Part shown: piece after piece, positions 1 through 11,362 of the stretch | Layout of the letters: each line of letters opens with the position of its first letter | How positions within the stretch are numbered: position 1 is the first letter of the stretch | From: Metopolophium dirhodum | Lineage: Eukaryota > Arthropoda > Insecta > Hemiptera > Aphididae | Assembly: GCF_019925205.1 (NCBI RefSeq) | Contig: NC_083563.1 | Coordinates: forward strand, 5,890,001-5,954,000 | Reading direction: 5' to 3' | Length of the DNA stretch: 64,000 nucleotides | Program-made: the position numbers and the translations under genes | Notes under the pieces: generated by a model | What the model saw: the letters and a program-made list of their open reading frames with translations, nothing else | What the model was told of the DNA's origin: nothing | Database searches by the model: none

Positions 1-168
1 ATAAAAAATAACAATAAATAATAGGTTAGTTTTTTATATGTTATTAATACAATTTAATAACTGGCATATTTATATATCAATAAATAAATAAAATATTATT
101 TGGCCAGCATTTTATTTAGTTTATAACATAATAAATACACGTAAAATGGCGCTATGTTTGTAGCCAAC
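1..168. other. AT-rich flank, no gene seen
   Basis: AT-rich sequence with no supported coding region. It ends with TAGCCAAC (161-168), the left target duplication of the neighbouring hAT-like element. A short minus-strand reading frame crossing 121-318 runs into that element and shows no domain. Confidence 0.5.
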
Positions 169-2131
169 CAAGGCACCAGGCCCGGATTGAACCGGCAAAC
201 TATCAAGTAAATCTCGGTGGGCCGGTAGCAAAACAAATGGGCCGTTATTATTTTTGGATAAAAATAATCTAGTCTTTCTAGGTAGTGAAATAATATAGAA
301 TGATATAATATAAATCAAAATTGATGATTAATAACAATGAACGCATCAGTTGTATCACAGATTTAATTATTTAATTATTTAATCCACGGTTGAATATTAT
401 TGTATTGGGCATTCCATATTTCCATTCCAGAAAAATATATACTAAAATTTCCTTGCAAAAGTTAAGTCGATAAGTGAATACCGCTCTGATATACATTAGG
501 TGTCATGTGAGTCTCTGTATAATGGACGTGTAAAATTTGAATTCAATAATATAAAATCAAAAACTATTCAGAGCGTAGAAGGTCTGTCAGCCTATAATAT
601 AAACATTATATAGATAGTATAATACAAATTATACCAGGTATATAGACAATTTTAAAATAAACATTTGGTGTAAATTTCAAATTCTACGGTTATTCATTTT
701 TGAAGGTAAACAAAAAAGAAAATCATTCGATGAGAATTTGTTAATTTAGGGGTGAATATTCAATGTCAAGATCATTTGAACTTCATACGTTCATAAAAAA
801 ATAATATGACCTTTCGGTAAGCTTTTTTTTTTGTTATAGGCAGATATGACTTATGAATAATCTGTAATTACATTTTCAAATCTTAGGTATATAAAAAAAA
901 AAATTATATCAATGTCTAACTCAAAACAATTTGGAAAATTAACGAATGTTATCAAAATTTGAAGTTAAGATATGTTCATAACAAATTATTGTAAATTTAC
1001 GCTCAATTAATTTTTTTTTCTACACTAATACGTACAACTTATAAGAAACCTTGTAGGTATTCAATTTAAAATTGTTTTGTTTGAGGGAAAAAATGTTTAT
1101 TTACAATAATTGAAATAAAAACTAATGAAAATCAAAAATGTCTATAAACGACTTAAAAGTTGTCAAAATATTTTCATATACAGAATTTGCTAATATAAAT
1201 ATTTGGTGAAAATTTCAAGTATCTACGGTTACTGGTTAGGTACCTATTCGTTTTTAAGTAATAAAAAAATATAATCGATTTTATCAAAAACTGGATTATT
1301 ATAATTAAAATAAAGAAAAGCACACATGATTATAAAATTATTCATCACTTTTCTCAGAATCTAAAATAATTTGAAGTATTTTTTATCATACAATTTTAAC
1401 TGATTTTGATCATTAATCATTATTAAACTAAAAGCTTTTACCTACTTAAAAATAATAATATAATGTATTGTGTAAGTAAACTACATAGGTGCATATAAAT
1501 TCAAATAAACCTTAAAGCAAATAAAATTTAAAATTTATAACGTTATAAAAAAGTGGTTAAATATGGTTATACTAAGGTCATGGGTGTAAGATAAAATAGG
1601 TGAAAATTGTATACATCTAGTTCTAAAATTATATTTTTCATTTTTTAATACTTCTATTTGGTAGCCTTATTATGCGCATCGTATAAATATAAGTGAAAAA
1701 TAAAATAATTGCCTTTGTTATAGTTTACTAACTACTGGCAAGTTGCATGAACAATCACGAAATATTTAACGAATCAATATTGAGCTAATATGGTTCTTTA
1801 AACATTAGTTTAAGCCCATGATTGGTCAATAACATTTTAGTGAATAATTAAATTAATACATTTTTAAATGCAACCCGGCATAAGTTCCTACCTAAATTAA
1901 TATACTGTATTGTATAATTTGTTAACATGCGAAACAATTATGAATTAATACACACCTAATTAAATATTTAAAAGAAACAGTATATCTTTCAGCTTTCTAC
2001 TTTTTTGATTGTATAGTAGAAATAAAATAAGAAATAAGGTACAAAATTGTTTGTCACATGGGCCGATACTTTGTTGAGGGCCGGTAGAAATTTAAAATCT
2101 TAGTGGGCCGAAAAGTCTCAATCCAGCGCTG
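169..2131. mobile_element. Non-autonomous hAT-like DNA transposon with 8-bp target duplication
   Basis: The element is bounded by identical 8-bp direct repeats TAGCCAAC at 161-168 and 2132-2139, as expected for hAT insertion. Its left end contains CAGGCCCGGATTGA and its right end, read inward on the minus strand, begins CAGCGCTGGATTGA, giving imperfect inverted termini that start with CA. GC-rich GGGCCGGTAG tracts lie just inside both ends. The 1.96-kb interior is AT-rich and has no open reading frame of transposase size, so it is non-autonomous. Part of the interior (about 660-1440) resembles the dispersed repeat seen elsewhere in the window (for example TACGGTTATTC followed by TTTTTGAA), suggesting a nested or captured segment. 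The exact left terminus is less certain than the target duplication. Confidence 0.7.
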
Positions 2132-2139
2132 TAGCCAAC

Positions 2140-2570
2140 ACAGTTGAACACACGATAATAATAATTATTACTAAGTAGATATAGGCTATATGTATAGCCC
2201 TAAGCTATAATTAGGGCTATCCTTTTAACTTATTTTACTATCGTACTTGAATGCTATCAATCGTTCAGTGATAACTATTATTATCTATGATAATATAAAC
2301 ACTAAAAGCACAGAACCACAAAAGTTATTGCGAGATTATAAATAAAGCAGCAAATATAAAGTTCAAATTTTATCTATAATTGATAAAAGTCAGTGGCGTG
2401 ATTAGAAATTGGTTATGGGGTGGGATATAAGTTTTTATAATCGTAATTCGTAATTCATATATTGAATTAGGTAAATGGTTTAATAATGGTTTTCAAAGAC
2501 AATAAAGTTAACAATTAAATTAAATTAAAGTATTATTCATAATATAAAACCCACCTTCTTTTCTTTTTTT
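2140..2570. other. AT-rich spacer with a hAT-terminus-like fragment
   Basis: No coding signal. At 2392 the sequence CAGTGGCGTGATTAG resembles the hAT terminus of the array elements (CAGTGGCGTAGTTATG), and a GGGGTGGGAT tract follows. I found no matching second end or target duplication, so it is at most a remnant. Confidence 0.3.
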
Positions 2571-2847
2571 AGATTCTGAGCGAAACGATAAATGTATTGA
2601 TTTTACAATGATGTGTGTTTTTTTTTTAATTTTTTAATTTTTTTTTTGTGTTTGTCATCACCTTTTAGGACAGTAAAAGTGCTTGGATTTTCTTCAACAG
2701 TAAGAAAGTGAATCTAAAAAACGTATGACTGTAGATACTTGAAAATTTCACTGAATGTTTGTATTAGCATTTTCTATACACGGTAAAATTTTGAAAATAA
2801 TTTGACTCTTTTTGAGCTGTTTACGGACATTGTCAGTTTTTAATTTT
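2571..2847 (+). repeat. Truncated copy of the AGATTCTGAGCG dispersed repeat
   Basis: It begins AGATTCTGAGCG and matches the start of the junction repeat inside the array (11363 onward), including the TTTTAGGACAGTAAAAGTGC segment. At about 2715 it jumps to sequence found much later in that repeat (12208-12335, the ACGTATGACTGTAGATAC stretch). About 650 bp are therefore deleted relative to the array copies. A second copy starts immediately after it. Confidence 0.7.
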
Positions 2848-4180
2848 AGATTCTGAGTGAAACGATGAATGTATTGATTTTACAATGATGTGTGTTTTTT
2901 TTTTTATTTTTTTTTATTTTTTTATTTTTGTGTCTGTGTACACGATAAGTAGTCGAAATAATGCTTCGATTTTCGACTTCAGTATCTTGTTCGATGGGAA
3001 AGTGAATATCGTTGGTGCATTGGGGAGGTCAAAATTTTAATTTCCCAGTAGTTTTCAAAAGCGATGTGAAAAACAAAAGAAAAATTAAGGAAAAACGGGA
3101 ATTTTTACGCAAAATCGATTTTTAACAAAATCGATTTTGGTTATTGGTGTAACTCTAAAACAAATGACCGTAGATGCATGAAATTTTCACTGGTTGTTTA
3201 TATTTGCATTTTCTATACACAATACAATTTTGAAAATATTTTGACTCTTTTTGAGCTGTTTACGGCCATTGTCAGTTTTCAATTTTTTTAGTTTTTTTTT
3301 TCTATAAATATCAATAAAATTTTATCTGTTGAGTAAAAAAGCTTGAAAATTTAATAGAAGGCTCCTAGGTTATTGTTTCAAATGCAGATGAAAAAAATTA
3401 AAAATCCTTAGTCACAGTTTTTAATTATAAGCATTTAAAGTTCAAATTTTGACAAAATACGGAAAAATCACGAAAAATAGCAAATTATTTTGATGAGAAT
3501 TCATAAAAATTTTTCTTTTAAAATCTAATACAAGATTCCTCATAAGTTTGTCTAACTTTATCAAAAAAAAAATTTCTACAAGAAAGTCAAATTAAATTTT
3601 TATGAGCGTTTTAAATTCATATTTTTACAACATTAGATATTCACTCGATTTCTCATGTACCTATTTCCTTATTTTCTTGTAATTCAAAAACGAATAACTG
3701 TAGATACATGAAAATTTCACTGAATGTTTATATTAGCATTTCCTATACACCATACAATTTTGAAAATATTTTGACACTTTTTGAGCTGTTTACGGGCATT
3801 TTCAGTTTTCAATTTTTTTAGTTTTTTTTTCTATAAATATCAATAAAGTTTTATCTGTTGGGCCAAAAAGTGTAAAAATTTAATACAAGACTCCTGATAT
3901 ATTTTTACAATAGCAGTTGAAAAATATTGAAAATACATAGGCACAGTTTTTTTTTATAAGCATTTAAAGTTCAAATTTTGACAACATTTATCGAATTTAT
4001 AATTTATTAATTATTTTGTAGTTAAAAATTAATAAATTTTTAACTTTTATGGCTAAGGATTGAAAATTTAAAACAAGGCTCCACGTTAATAGGTTATATA
4101 TAAATTACTTTATTCACAATAATATCATCAAATATACTTGGTAAAATCATAGGCTGACTGACCGTTTTCGCTCAGAATCG
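2848..4180 (+). repeat. Diverged full-length copy of the dispersed repeat at the left array edge
   Basis: It starts AGATTCTGAGTG and ends CGCTCAGAATCG, with terminal inverted repeats of about 12 bp. The interior shares the diagnostic TTTTTGAGCTGTTTACGG segments with the array junction repeats but differs at many positions. Its first part (TAGTCGAAATAATGCTTCG at 2951) matches the repeat at the right array edge (about 45573) better than the internal array copies. No coding capacity is evident, so it looks like a MITE-like or compound repeat. Confidence 0.7.
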
Positions 4181-4302
4181 TTTTTCTTATACAATGATAT
4201 TATATCATTGAATTCAAATTTAACACCATCCATTACAGTGACCCACTTGTAACCTACCGTACAGCAGAGCGACATCCACTTATCCAACTTTTTTAATTTG
4301 AA

Positions 4303-5654
4303 AGTCATTTTTTTTAGAGCATTTTAGGATTTTTGAAGGATTTTTAAAGTTTTTAAATCCAGAATTAGAATTTGAAATTGTATTTAAATATTTTTACATG
4401 GTTTTTCATATAAATTGAACAAACTATAATTATATAGATACAGGTAAATAAATATATAATCTAAACCTACCTATATAAATAAAAAATAATAGGGTATGAT
4501 GGAAATTATTGTTTTTCCAGATTTTTTTTAGTGTGTTATTAAAAATTTTTAGTGCATAAAAGCATTTATTTAGGGCATTAAAATCCCAGGCCTTAGTATT
4601 GTGTAATTTACAAAAACAATAATTACTAACAAGTAACAAAATTAACAGTCTTAATTTATTTTGTGTTTATACTAAGAAGGTACCTTTTGGTAACTTTTAG
4701 GTGGTTAAAAATCAGAAGTTGTAAGTTATAAGTCGTTATCGGTTTTATCTGTAATAATAGTTACCTAACCATTGACCATTGTCCATTATTAATTATCATT
4801 TTAATATGTATTATACGTGTTATACACTTAAATGTTTTAACGTATACCACTATTTAAATTGAAAAGTCGTTATAAAACTAAGGTCGTTATTATGAGTGGA
4901 TATACGGCGGTTACCCTGTAACCAACTTAAGGTGGTATTGCATAGCAAGTCGAGGGATATTTTCGATTTTTTTGTCCGAGCGCAGCGCAGCGAGCGAGTA
5001 TAACGATTGTGAATCAACGGAAAAACTAAGAAAAGTGGTGGTAGTGAATAAACGGAAAAGGTCCGCTTGGGCTAGTACAGTAGTACCTACCTACATAATA
5101 CAACTAGGTAACCTATTTGTTTTATAGTAGTGCAAAATAATGTTATTATTATTATTATTTTGAATGAAAATTATTTATTTCGTAATGATAAGTTATTTTT
5201 TATTGAAGTCAATGTATTAATAATAAAAATACTTCTCTTTTAAACAACCGTTGTCTTCATAATCAAAAATATTTTAACGAAAGCACCACCTAACCACAAA
5301 ATAGATACAAAATATAAAATCGACAATATTATCATTCCTAGAACAATTAAAACTATCACACAAATACACAATGATCTTACTCATGCGTATATAGGACCTA
5401 TTACCTATATATATTTAACTAGCTGCCCATATATATTCGAAATGGGAATTTTCACGTTTCTTATTCATTTACCTAATTATTGTCGTATCTTACAACTTAA
5501 GCTAAATATCTAAAATGTGTGTTCATATAATTTCTTAAATACCTATTTTTTCCGTGTAATGTCTTATTGTTTATTTTAATTGATCTAATGTGTTAAGACT
5601 CTAAGTTTAAGTATACAAGTAATGTACAACTTGAAATTGTTTTCTGCCACATAT
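4303..5654. other. Unit spacer containing the A/B variable block (no gene)
   Basis: AT-rich spacer without a supported gene; the short reading frames here are in low-complexity DNA. It includes a GC-rich patch, GAGCGCAGCGCAGCGAGCGAG (4979-4999), of unknown role and an ATTATTATT microsatellite near 5142. The equivalent stretch in units 2 and 4 carries the B-type variants. Confidence 0.5.
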
Positions 5655-6430
5655 TTAAAATGGCCTAAGCGGCAACATTTGCTCGAAATGTGGCACCGCT
5701 TTCGCCATATACTGTAGTACGCACCCCCACATGATATGTATAATAATAATTAATAATATTATATAATGGAAGTCACGTTCTCGAAATGCTCCGACGTCCA
5801 GTCTCGACCAACGGCGACGCCGCAGCGGATCTATAATGATATAAAGACGAAAACTCACGAGGACCATATATTATGGCGTCGTCAAACGATAGTTTCGGAA
5901 TGATGGTTCGAGCACCCGACCGTCCAAACCGTATGTCTATTTCAAGTACCTAACTGTAGGTTATACCTGGTATACCTGCTACCTGCTGTACCTATGTATT
6001 AATATTAATATAATTCTACGACGACGACGCATTGGTACCTACATTATTCGATTTCGCGCGGTATTTTATGCGTTTCACGCTCGCTAATAAAATATGCGTC
6101 TACGACACTTGGATAGCATAACATTATACGGGTTCGTGGCATCGAATATTTATTTTAAGTCTAAAAGGTAAATTTAAGCCGCAAATGAAAACAAATTTAC
6201 TTTAAACATCGGCTCAATCGGCGAAATCCGTAACGTGTGTGTGTTCCCGGTTCCGCACTTCCGCGCCGTCGACGTGGGTATACGATACTGAACTGAACTG
6301 AAAATATTGTAATTTATTACAAATAAAACCGTACGGAACAAAATAATATGTTTTTTGTTTGTGTCCGTTTTGCCTATTAAAATTTTCAAACCGTCAATCC
6401 ACTCTGCCATCTGCAACGATTTTGACAATT
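5655..6430. promoter_or_regulatory. CpG-rich block in each array unit, promoter-like, with a 26-codon ORF
   Basis: This is clearly richer in GC and CpG than the surrounding 8 kb: GGCGACGCCGCAGCGG near 5814, TTTCGCGCGG near 6052, ACGACGACGACG near 6017 and CCGCGCCGTCGACG near 6261. Such islands in AT-rich insect DNA often mark promoters or first exons. A plus-strand ORF at 5873-5953 starts ATGGCGTCGTCAAACG and encodes MASSNDSFGMMVRAPDR plus a few residues before a stop. A possible donor (AAGTACCT) lies near its end. A minus-strand frame of 84 codons (6174-6428) has no recognisable domain. The block recurs at +8528, +17063, +25591 and +34126. A captured promoter fragment is possible, but no transcript is proven. 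Confidence 0.35.
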
Positions 6431-7313
6431 GCCATAGAATATAATATATTATTATGATGGATATTATATTACGTCAGTATAATATGAATCCACGGATATA
6501 AATGTATTATAACTTTATATAATATCAAAGAAGTCCGTGTTTACAATTTGTTCGTTGAAATGTAATAATATGACGATAACCAAAATAGCTTATAATTTTT
6601 AGTTTAATATTATAATAATAATATAAGATATTATTTCAATTATCATTAAGATGGTGTACCTTTGGATATTTGGATATTAGAAGCACGTACAAGCATATTT
6701 TTATAAAAACAAATTATTTTTCTATGAATCATTAAATAATAATAATATGTTATGATAAATAAATATAATTTCGGCTTTTTAAAATTTTAGCATAAAGCCA
6801 TAAGGTATACAGTGAATACATCAAATTTACAGTAGCCAGTAGATACCGACTATACCAACTTACTTTAGTGTCTATACTCTATAGTAACTAGTTTGCAAAA
6901 TTCCTAGTCAAACATTTTCTCCAAATATACTGCCGAGAACGAAATTAATAATTATTATTTAATATATTTATTAGTTAATTACCTGCAATCAGGTAAATTT
7001 ACAGGTCAACAATATGTAGATATTACATATGACAATAAAATCTTGTTGTTTTTCAAACTCATAGGTATCATAGGTAGGTATATAATATATATTTAGAATT
7101 TTATTATTTTTTTGTGTTAAGCTTAAGATGACGCCTCACCCGCATATGTGGTCTATTATATTTTGATTTTAAAGCGAATTATGAGTATTTTAAAATTAAA
7201 AACGCAATAAAAATTAGTAAGGATTAGGTATGTTAGGTACCAAGCCTCTGCCCCCGTTTCCAGCAAAGTCTACACGCCGATAACTATGATTATATATTAG
7301 GTATATACCTACC
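6431..7313. other. AT-rich unit spacer, nothing identified
   Basis: AT-rich DNA with TAATATTATAATAAT-type low complexity, in all units. I see no gene, RNA or complete mobile element here. Confidence 0.5.
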
Positions 7314-7435
7314 CAGTGGATTATCCAGTACCCCCGAAAATTGTTAAATAATAACAACATTTTCATTAATAAAATTTATCAAAAATTAATATTTAACCCC
7401 TCCCCACGAAAAAAATGCTGGATAGTACGCCACTG
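7314..7435. mobile_element. Short hAT-type MITE, unit 0
   Basis: A 122-bp element with inverted ends CAGTGGATTATCCAG (left) and CAGTGGCGTACTATCCAG (right, read on the minus strand). Flanking 8-bp repeats TACCTACC and TACCTACT match at seven of eight positions, consistent with a hAT target duplication. It has no coding capacity and sits about 430 bp upstream of the larger hAT element with a similar CAGTGG terminus. Confidence 0.6.
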
Positions 7436-7866
7436 TACCTACTATATACCTATATCATTGGTTCCTGCTGCACACGCACACACGATATAGGGTACTCAAT
7501 GGTCGAAATGGCTCAAGATAAGTGAAGCTAGGGATGCCTTACAATTCAGATTTCCTGATATCATCATAACATTCTTCTATTCTTCATCTAACAAAAAAGT
7601 AGAGGGATGCCATCCCTCCATCCCCCCCACACTTCGAGCACTGGGGGTACTGAAATATTTATCGCTATAGAATATTCTAATAAACCGAATGTTATAAATT
7701 ATAATATTACTTACCTATGTCTTACACTAAAGATTATCAACACGTCGTAGTAATTTATTTGTCTGTGCCATAAGACTATCCGAATGTAAATATTCGTATA
7801 TTCACCATATTATTCAGGAGATATCATAAAATATTTAATATAGGTACCTACCTACCTACCTACCTA
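7436..7866. other. Spacer with C-rich tract and TACC microsatellite
   Basis: It contains GGGATGCCATCCCTCCATCC (7613-7632), probably a transposon-end remnant. It ends in a (TACC)n microsatellite at about 7844-7866 that forms the left insertion site of the hAT element. No gene seen. Confidence 0.45.
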
Positions 7867-8078
7867 CAGTGGCGTAGTTATGGGGGGTGATGATGGGGAT
7901 AGATCCCCCCCCCAGAGCCTTTTTTTTTTTAAATGTTTAATGTATTGACATATAAAATATATATTATAATAATATAATATAATATATTATAATTACGGAT
8001 TTAATCCACCATGTCCTTATCTTGGCTCTCAAATTATATATTTCGCCTATCATATTATCATTCATGATACATTCATAC

Positions 8079-8109
8079 CATGAACTAAGATAATCTATCT
8101 TAGTTCATG
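8079..8109. repeat. Perfect 14-bp hairpin inside the hAT element
   Basis: CATGAACTAAGATA (8079-8092), loop ATC, then TATCTTAGTTCATG (8096-8109). The arms are perfect. It lies between the left terminus and the transposase start, where subterminal transposase-binding sites or a cruciform could be. It recurs in all five units. Confidence 0.75.
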
Positions 8110-8428
8110 ATTCATACAATCATAGTACGTGAAACGCAACACCATAGATTAACCAAGTGTTTTTCCTACAAATACAAATTTCTATTTATAGACATCTGTG
8201 GTTTTTTCGATACGTAATAATTGTGATGATAAACTGATAACCACTGACGCAAAACGACCGTTGTTTGATGTGACGAGTGACGACGTCTTTTACTACACAC
8301 GTAATATTATAGTTAATAGTTTTACATAGTTTTCTAATTGTTGACGCCTCTGTGACTGTTTATGTTAAAATTTATATTTCCATAACTGGTGCAGTGATGC
8401 TACACGCCTACACATTTAGTATTTTAGT

Positions 8429-10030
8429 ATGAATATCACTAATGAGCATGAGATTAACAAAAGAAAGAATACTATTCTTTCTTTTTTTGTAAAAAAATCA
8501 AAAGCTGACGAAGTAAACGAAGATGAGGTAAGATCAGTGTTACATTTAAAAATTAACTTTTAGTAATATTATTTATATAAGTTATAATTATATCAATTTG
8601 TTCTATTTAATTGAATCCACTGAGTTAACTTCAATTGAGGATAGTGATGGTCGTGGTCTCCCATCTCAAGTTCCAATTCATGTAAGTTTAGTTATTAATT
8701 TATTATACATTTTATAATATGCTTATAGCTTATTGCCTTATGTGTATTTATATAAAAGATTGAAGAACCCTTGAACATACAGCAATATCACAAAAATGAT
8801 GTAGGTTTATTCATACAAAGAAATTCAATTTACTACAGATGCAAATTTACTACTTAAAGCTATGGATTCTGAGTTTATAGTGTCAGTCTATGTTGTTAAG
8901 GTATTTTTTTTTTTTATAAATATTGAAATTAAAACAAGTATCTATAGGTAAAAATGTAATTTCTTATGTATTTAGCTGTTGTTTTCATTTGGTCTTCCTT
9001 TATGTAAGCAATTACAAAAAGAAAGGATTGATTTAAAGGAAGCAGTTGACCTGACAAAAGACATTGTTTCAGAATTGAAATCTATGAGAAGCGAATATGA
9101 TAACGAGTTCAACAAAATATTCCTACAAGCAAAGGTTAAAAAAATTACACAAATATATGTTAAGTATATACTAGTTATTTATATAAACATTTAAAAAAAA
9201 AAAATAGGCAATGGCTGTTAAAATGGATATTGAGTTGACAGTCAAACGGTTAAATAAAAGACAAACAAATCGAGCAAATCCATTGTCTGATCAAAAAATG
9301 GATGCGGAAACTTACTACAAAATAACTGTTTTTATACCATATGTTGATTATTTCATAACTGAATTGGAAAATAGATTTTTGGCACACTCAGACATTTTCA
9401 AAGGTAGTTTAATAATATAATATTATATAGTAATATTAACAAATATTATTTATTAGTGTATTTGAAATTGTTTTACATTTTTAGGGTTTGAGAGTTTATT
9501 TTCTTCCAATGTAATTTTGACTGAAGTTGAAGAAACTTCATTTAAGAAATTGGTTGAATTTTACCAACCAGATGTGGAAAACTTAGATATTTTACTGGTT
9601 GAGCTAAAGTTGTGGAGGCACAAACTAAGCAGATCATCTTATACTGTATCAAAATCAGCTCTTCAAGCGCTTATTGAATGTGATGCTAATCTATTTCCTA
9701 ATATATTTATATTAATCAAAATTTTATGTACATTGTCTGTATCCACTACAACACCTGAGCGGATGTTTTCATCCCTAAAAAGAATAAAAACATATTTAAG
9801 AAATACCATGTCTGAAGTAAGACTAAAAATCATTAACTTTTTATTCATTGTCATAAAACGATTGTCATTACATTTTCATAATAATTAATTAATAATCCTT
9901 ATTTGTTATTAAACAGGATCGATTGAATGGATTAACTATGTTGGCTGTCCACAAAAACGTACACATTGACACAGAGGAGATAATAAACGAGTTAGCCAAA
10001 AAACCTAGGATATTGGATTTTATTTTATAA
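8429..10030 (+). pseudogene. hAT transposase, spliced, N-terminal/catalytic part lost, unit 0
   Basis: The encoded protein resembles the zinc-finger (TTF/ZMYM-like) branch of hAT transposases. Exons I can support are 8429-8527 (33 residues, with the ILSFFVKKSK start typical of this group), about 8650-8681, about 8761-8900, 8976-9134, 9208-9403, 9485-9816 and 9917-10030. From 8839 on, introns have GT/AG ends and splice in frame, to a stop at 10028-10030. The C-terminal dimerisation motif STTTPERMFSSLKRIKTYL is clear, and the last intron joins NTMSE to DRLNGLTM as in intact relatives. KRQTNRAN and FIPYVDYFI are also present. Much of the finger and DDE region between the first exons and 8839 is missing, and there is a frame break near 8802. 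It should not catalyse transposition alone, but its C-terminal half could still be expressed. Confidence 0.82.
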
Positions 10031-10206
10031 ATTATAAAATTTATGGAAATAAAATTTTTGTATTAATGTAACTGTGTATAGAATTATGTTTAAAAAAAAA
10101 ACCTGTTAGGGAGGTGTGGGGGGCTTTGGCCTCCACTTTACGTTTATTCAATTAATTAAATATCCCCCCCCCAGAACCAAATCATAACTATGCCACTGCC
10201 TACCTG

Positions 10207-11362
10207 TCTATAGACTCGTCTCATTGAAATGGAAAGCGTGTTGTTTGATTATTATTGTTTGTTTTCATTAATTTGGGGGCAACTGCAATGATAATATTAT
10301 TATCATCATTCATCAGTCATCATTCACTAGAGACGTATCATTATTTTCACGGCTCGGGGCTTATTCTCTCTCCTCCCTTTATTATTATAAATGTCAATCA
10401 CGATTAATATTGTATAGGTACCTACAATGCCATATCGCCATGTTAGGTACTATATTAGGTATAAAGTGAAATAGACAAACTGAAAAAAAAAAATTCAACT
10501 TATGGAAAAGTAAACATATTTTATTAAAAACGAATTTAATCACAGCCACGGTCTTGTAAGACCATGATCTCAGCCCTCAGGTTACAAAGATCTAATCGGT
10601 GCATAAGAACAAGATAAAAAAGGTTTTCCAACAAGTTTACAATATTTGTTAACAATTATAAACGCAAAATAAATGTACCGCTCAGGGCGATCGCATCCAA
10701 GCCCTCTAAATACTTCTCCATTCCCATTTCTCAGCGTATAATACGAGTAGTTACTTACTTATGCATACAGCCTTACAAGTTACAGGATGATTTTCCATTC
10801 GTCTTAAAAACAACGCTGTGATATAGTCGCGTTATACAGCCACACAGGGTGATACACTAAGCATGATCACTCGCATTATTTCGTTCAATTTATTTTTTAT
10901 TCAAATACTGATATTCGGATTTTTTAAATATACTTAAACACCGTATTTCCAAATTCTTGAGACTTTTGTACTAGGTACTTAAAAAGTGCCCTATGATACA
11001 CATACTTCTGTAACCTAAAATATAAGAAGACCCTCTTTTCACCATAAATTATTCAGTGCATATTATATTATTTAATGTTGACATAGGTAGGTTACATAAT
11101 TCAAAATTTTAACAAGTAGGTACCTAGCCAGTAGGTACTTTCCAACTTTTTCAGTTATTTAATTGTTTATAGCTTATAATATTAAGTAATAAGGATAATA
11201 GCCTTTATAAATGGTTTTGCAAAAATATAAAATACTTGTTATATTGAATCTAGTAGGTATTTACACATTTATACTTGGATCATTTTTACAAATTATAAAT
11301 GTTGTTATTACGTCTTATATTTGCAAATCTTTTTGCGTTCTCTTCTTACTAATGTAAATTTT
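10207..11362. other. Unit spacer downstream of the hAT element
   Basis: No gene supported. A moderately GC-richer stretch (about 10545-10880) includes ACAGGGTGATACAC near 10844, which reads like a transposon-end remnant, but I found no partner end. The rest is AT-rich with GGTAGGTACC-type microsatellite pieces, ending at the next junction repeat. Confidence 0.45.

Larger units (their letters stand above)
7867..10198 (+). mobile_element. hAT transposon with spliced, decayed transposase, unit 0
   Basis: A 2332-bp element with 16-bp terminal inverted repeats CAGTGGCGTAGTTATG (left) and CAGTGGCATAGTTATG (right, minus strand), one mismatch. Flanking 8-bp repeats CCTACCTA (7859-7866) and CCTACCTG (10199-10206) differ at one base. 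Poly-G/poly-C tracts lie just inside both termini. The transposase gene reads on the plus strand from 8429 to 10030. The terminal structure, target duplication length and protein similarity all agree on the hAT superfamily. Confidence 0.88.
4303..11362. repeat. Array unit 0 (partial, type A)
   Basis: This unit lacks the type of junction repeat that begins the other units and instead follows the diverged repeat copy at 2848-4180. Mismatches to unit 1 at 4204, 4258, 4288 and 4302 give way to apparent identity. It has the type-A state of the variable block, without the 14-bp insertion and with the longer ATAAATAAAAAA stretch. Confidence 0.85.

Noticed and set aside
4430..4639. 69-codon minus-strand frame in A units
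   Set aside because: Low-complexity AT-rich DNA, no domain, and lost in B units through small indels.
6174..6428. 84-codon minus-strand frame in every unit
   Set aside because: No recognised family or splice context. Its repetition reflects only the array, so it is mentioned within the CpG-rich block and not called as a gene.
9663..9854. Minus-strand 63-codon frame
   Set aside because: It lies antisense to the hAT dimerisation exon, whose plus-strand frame is clearly the real one.
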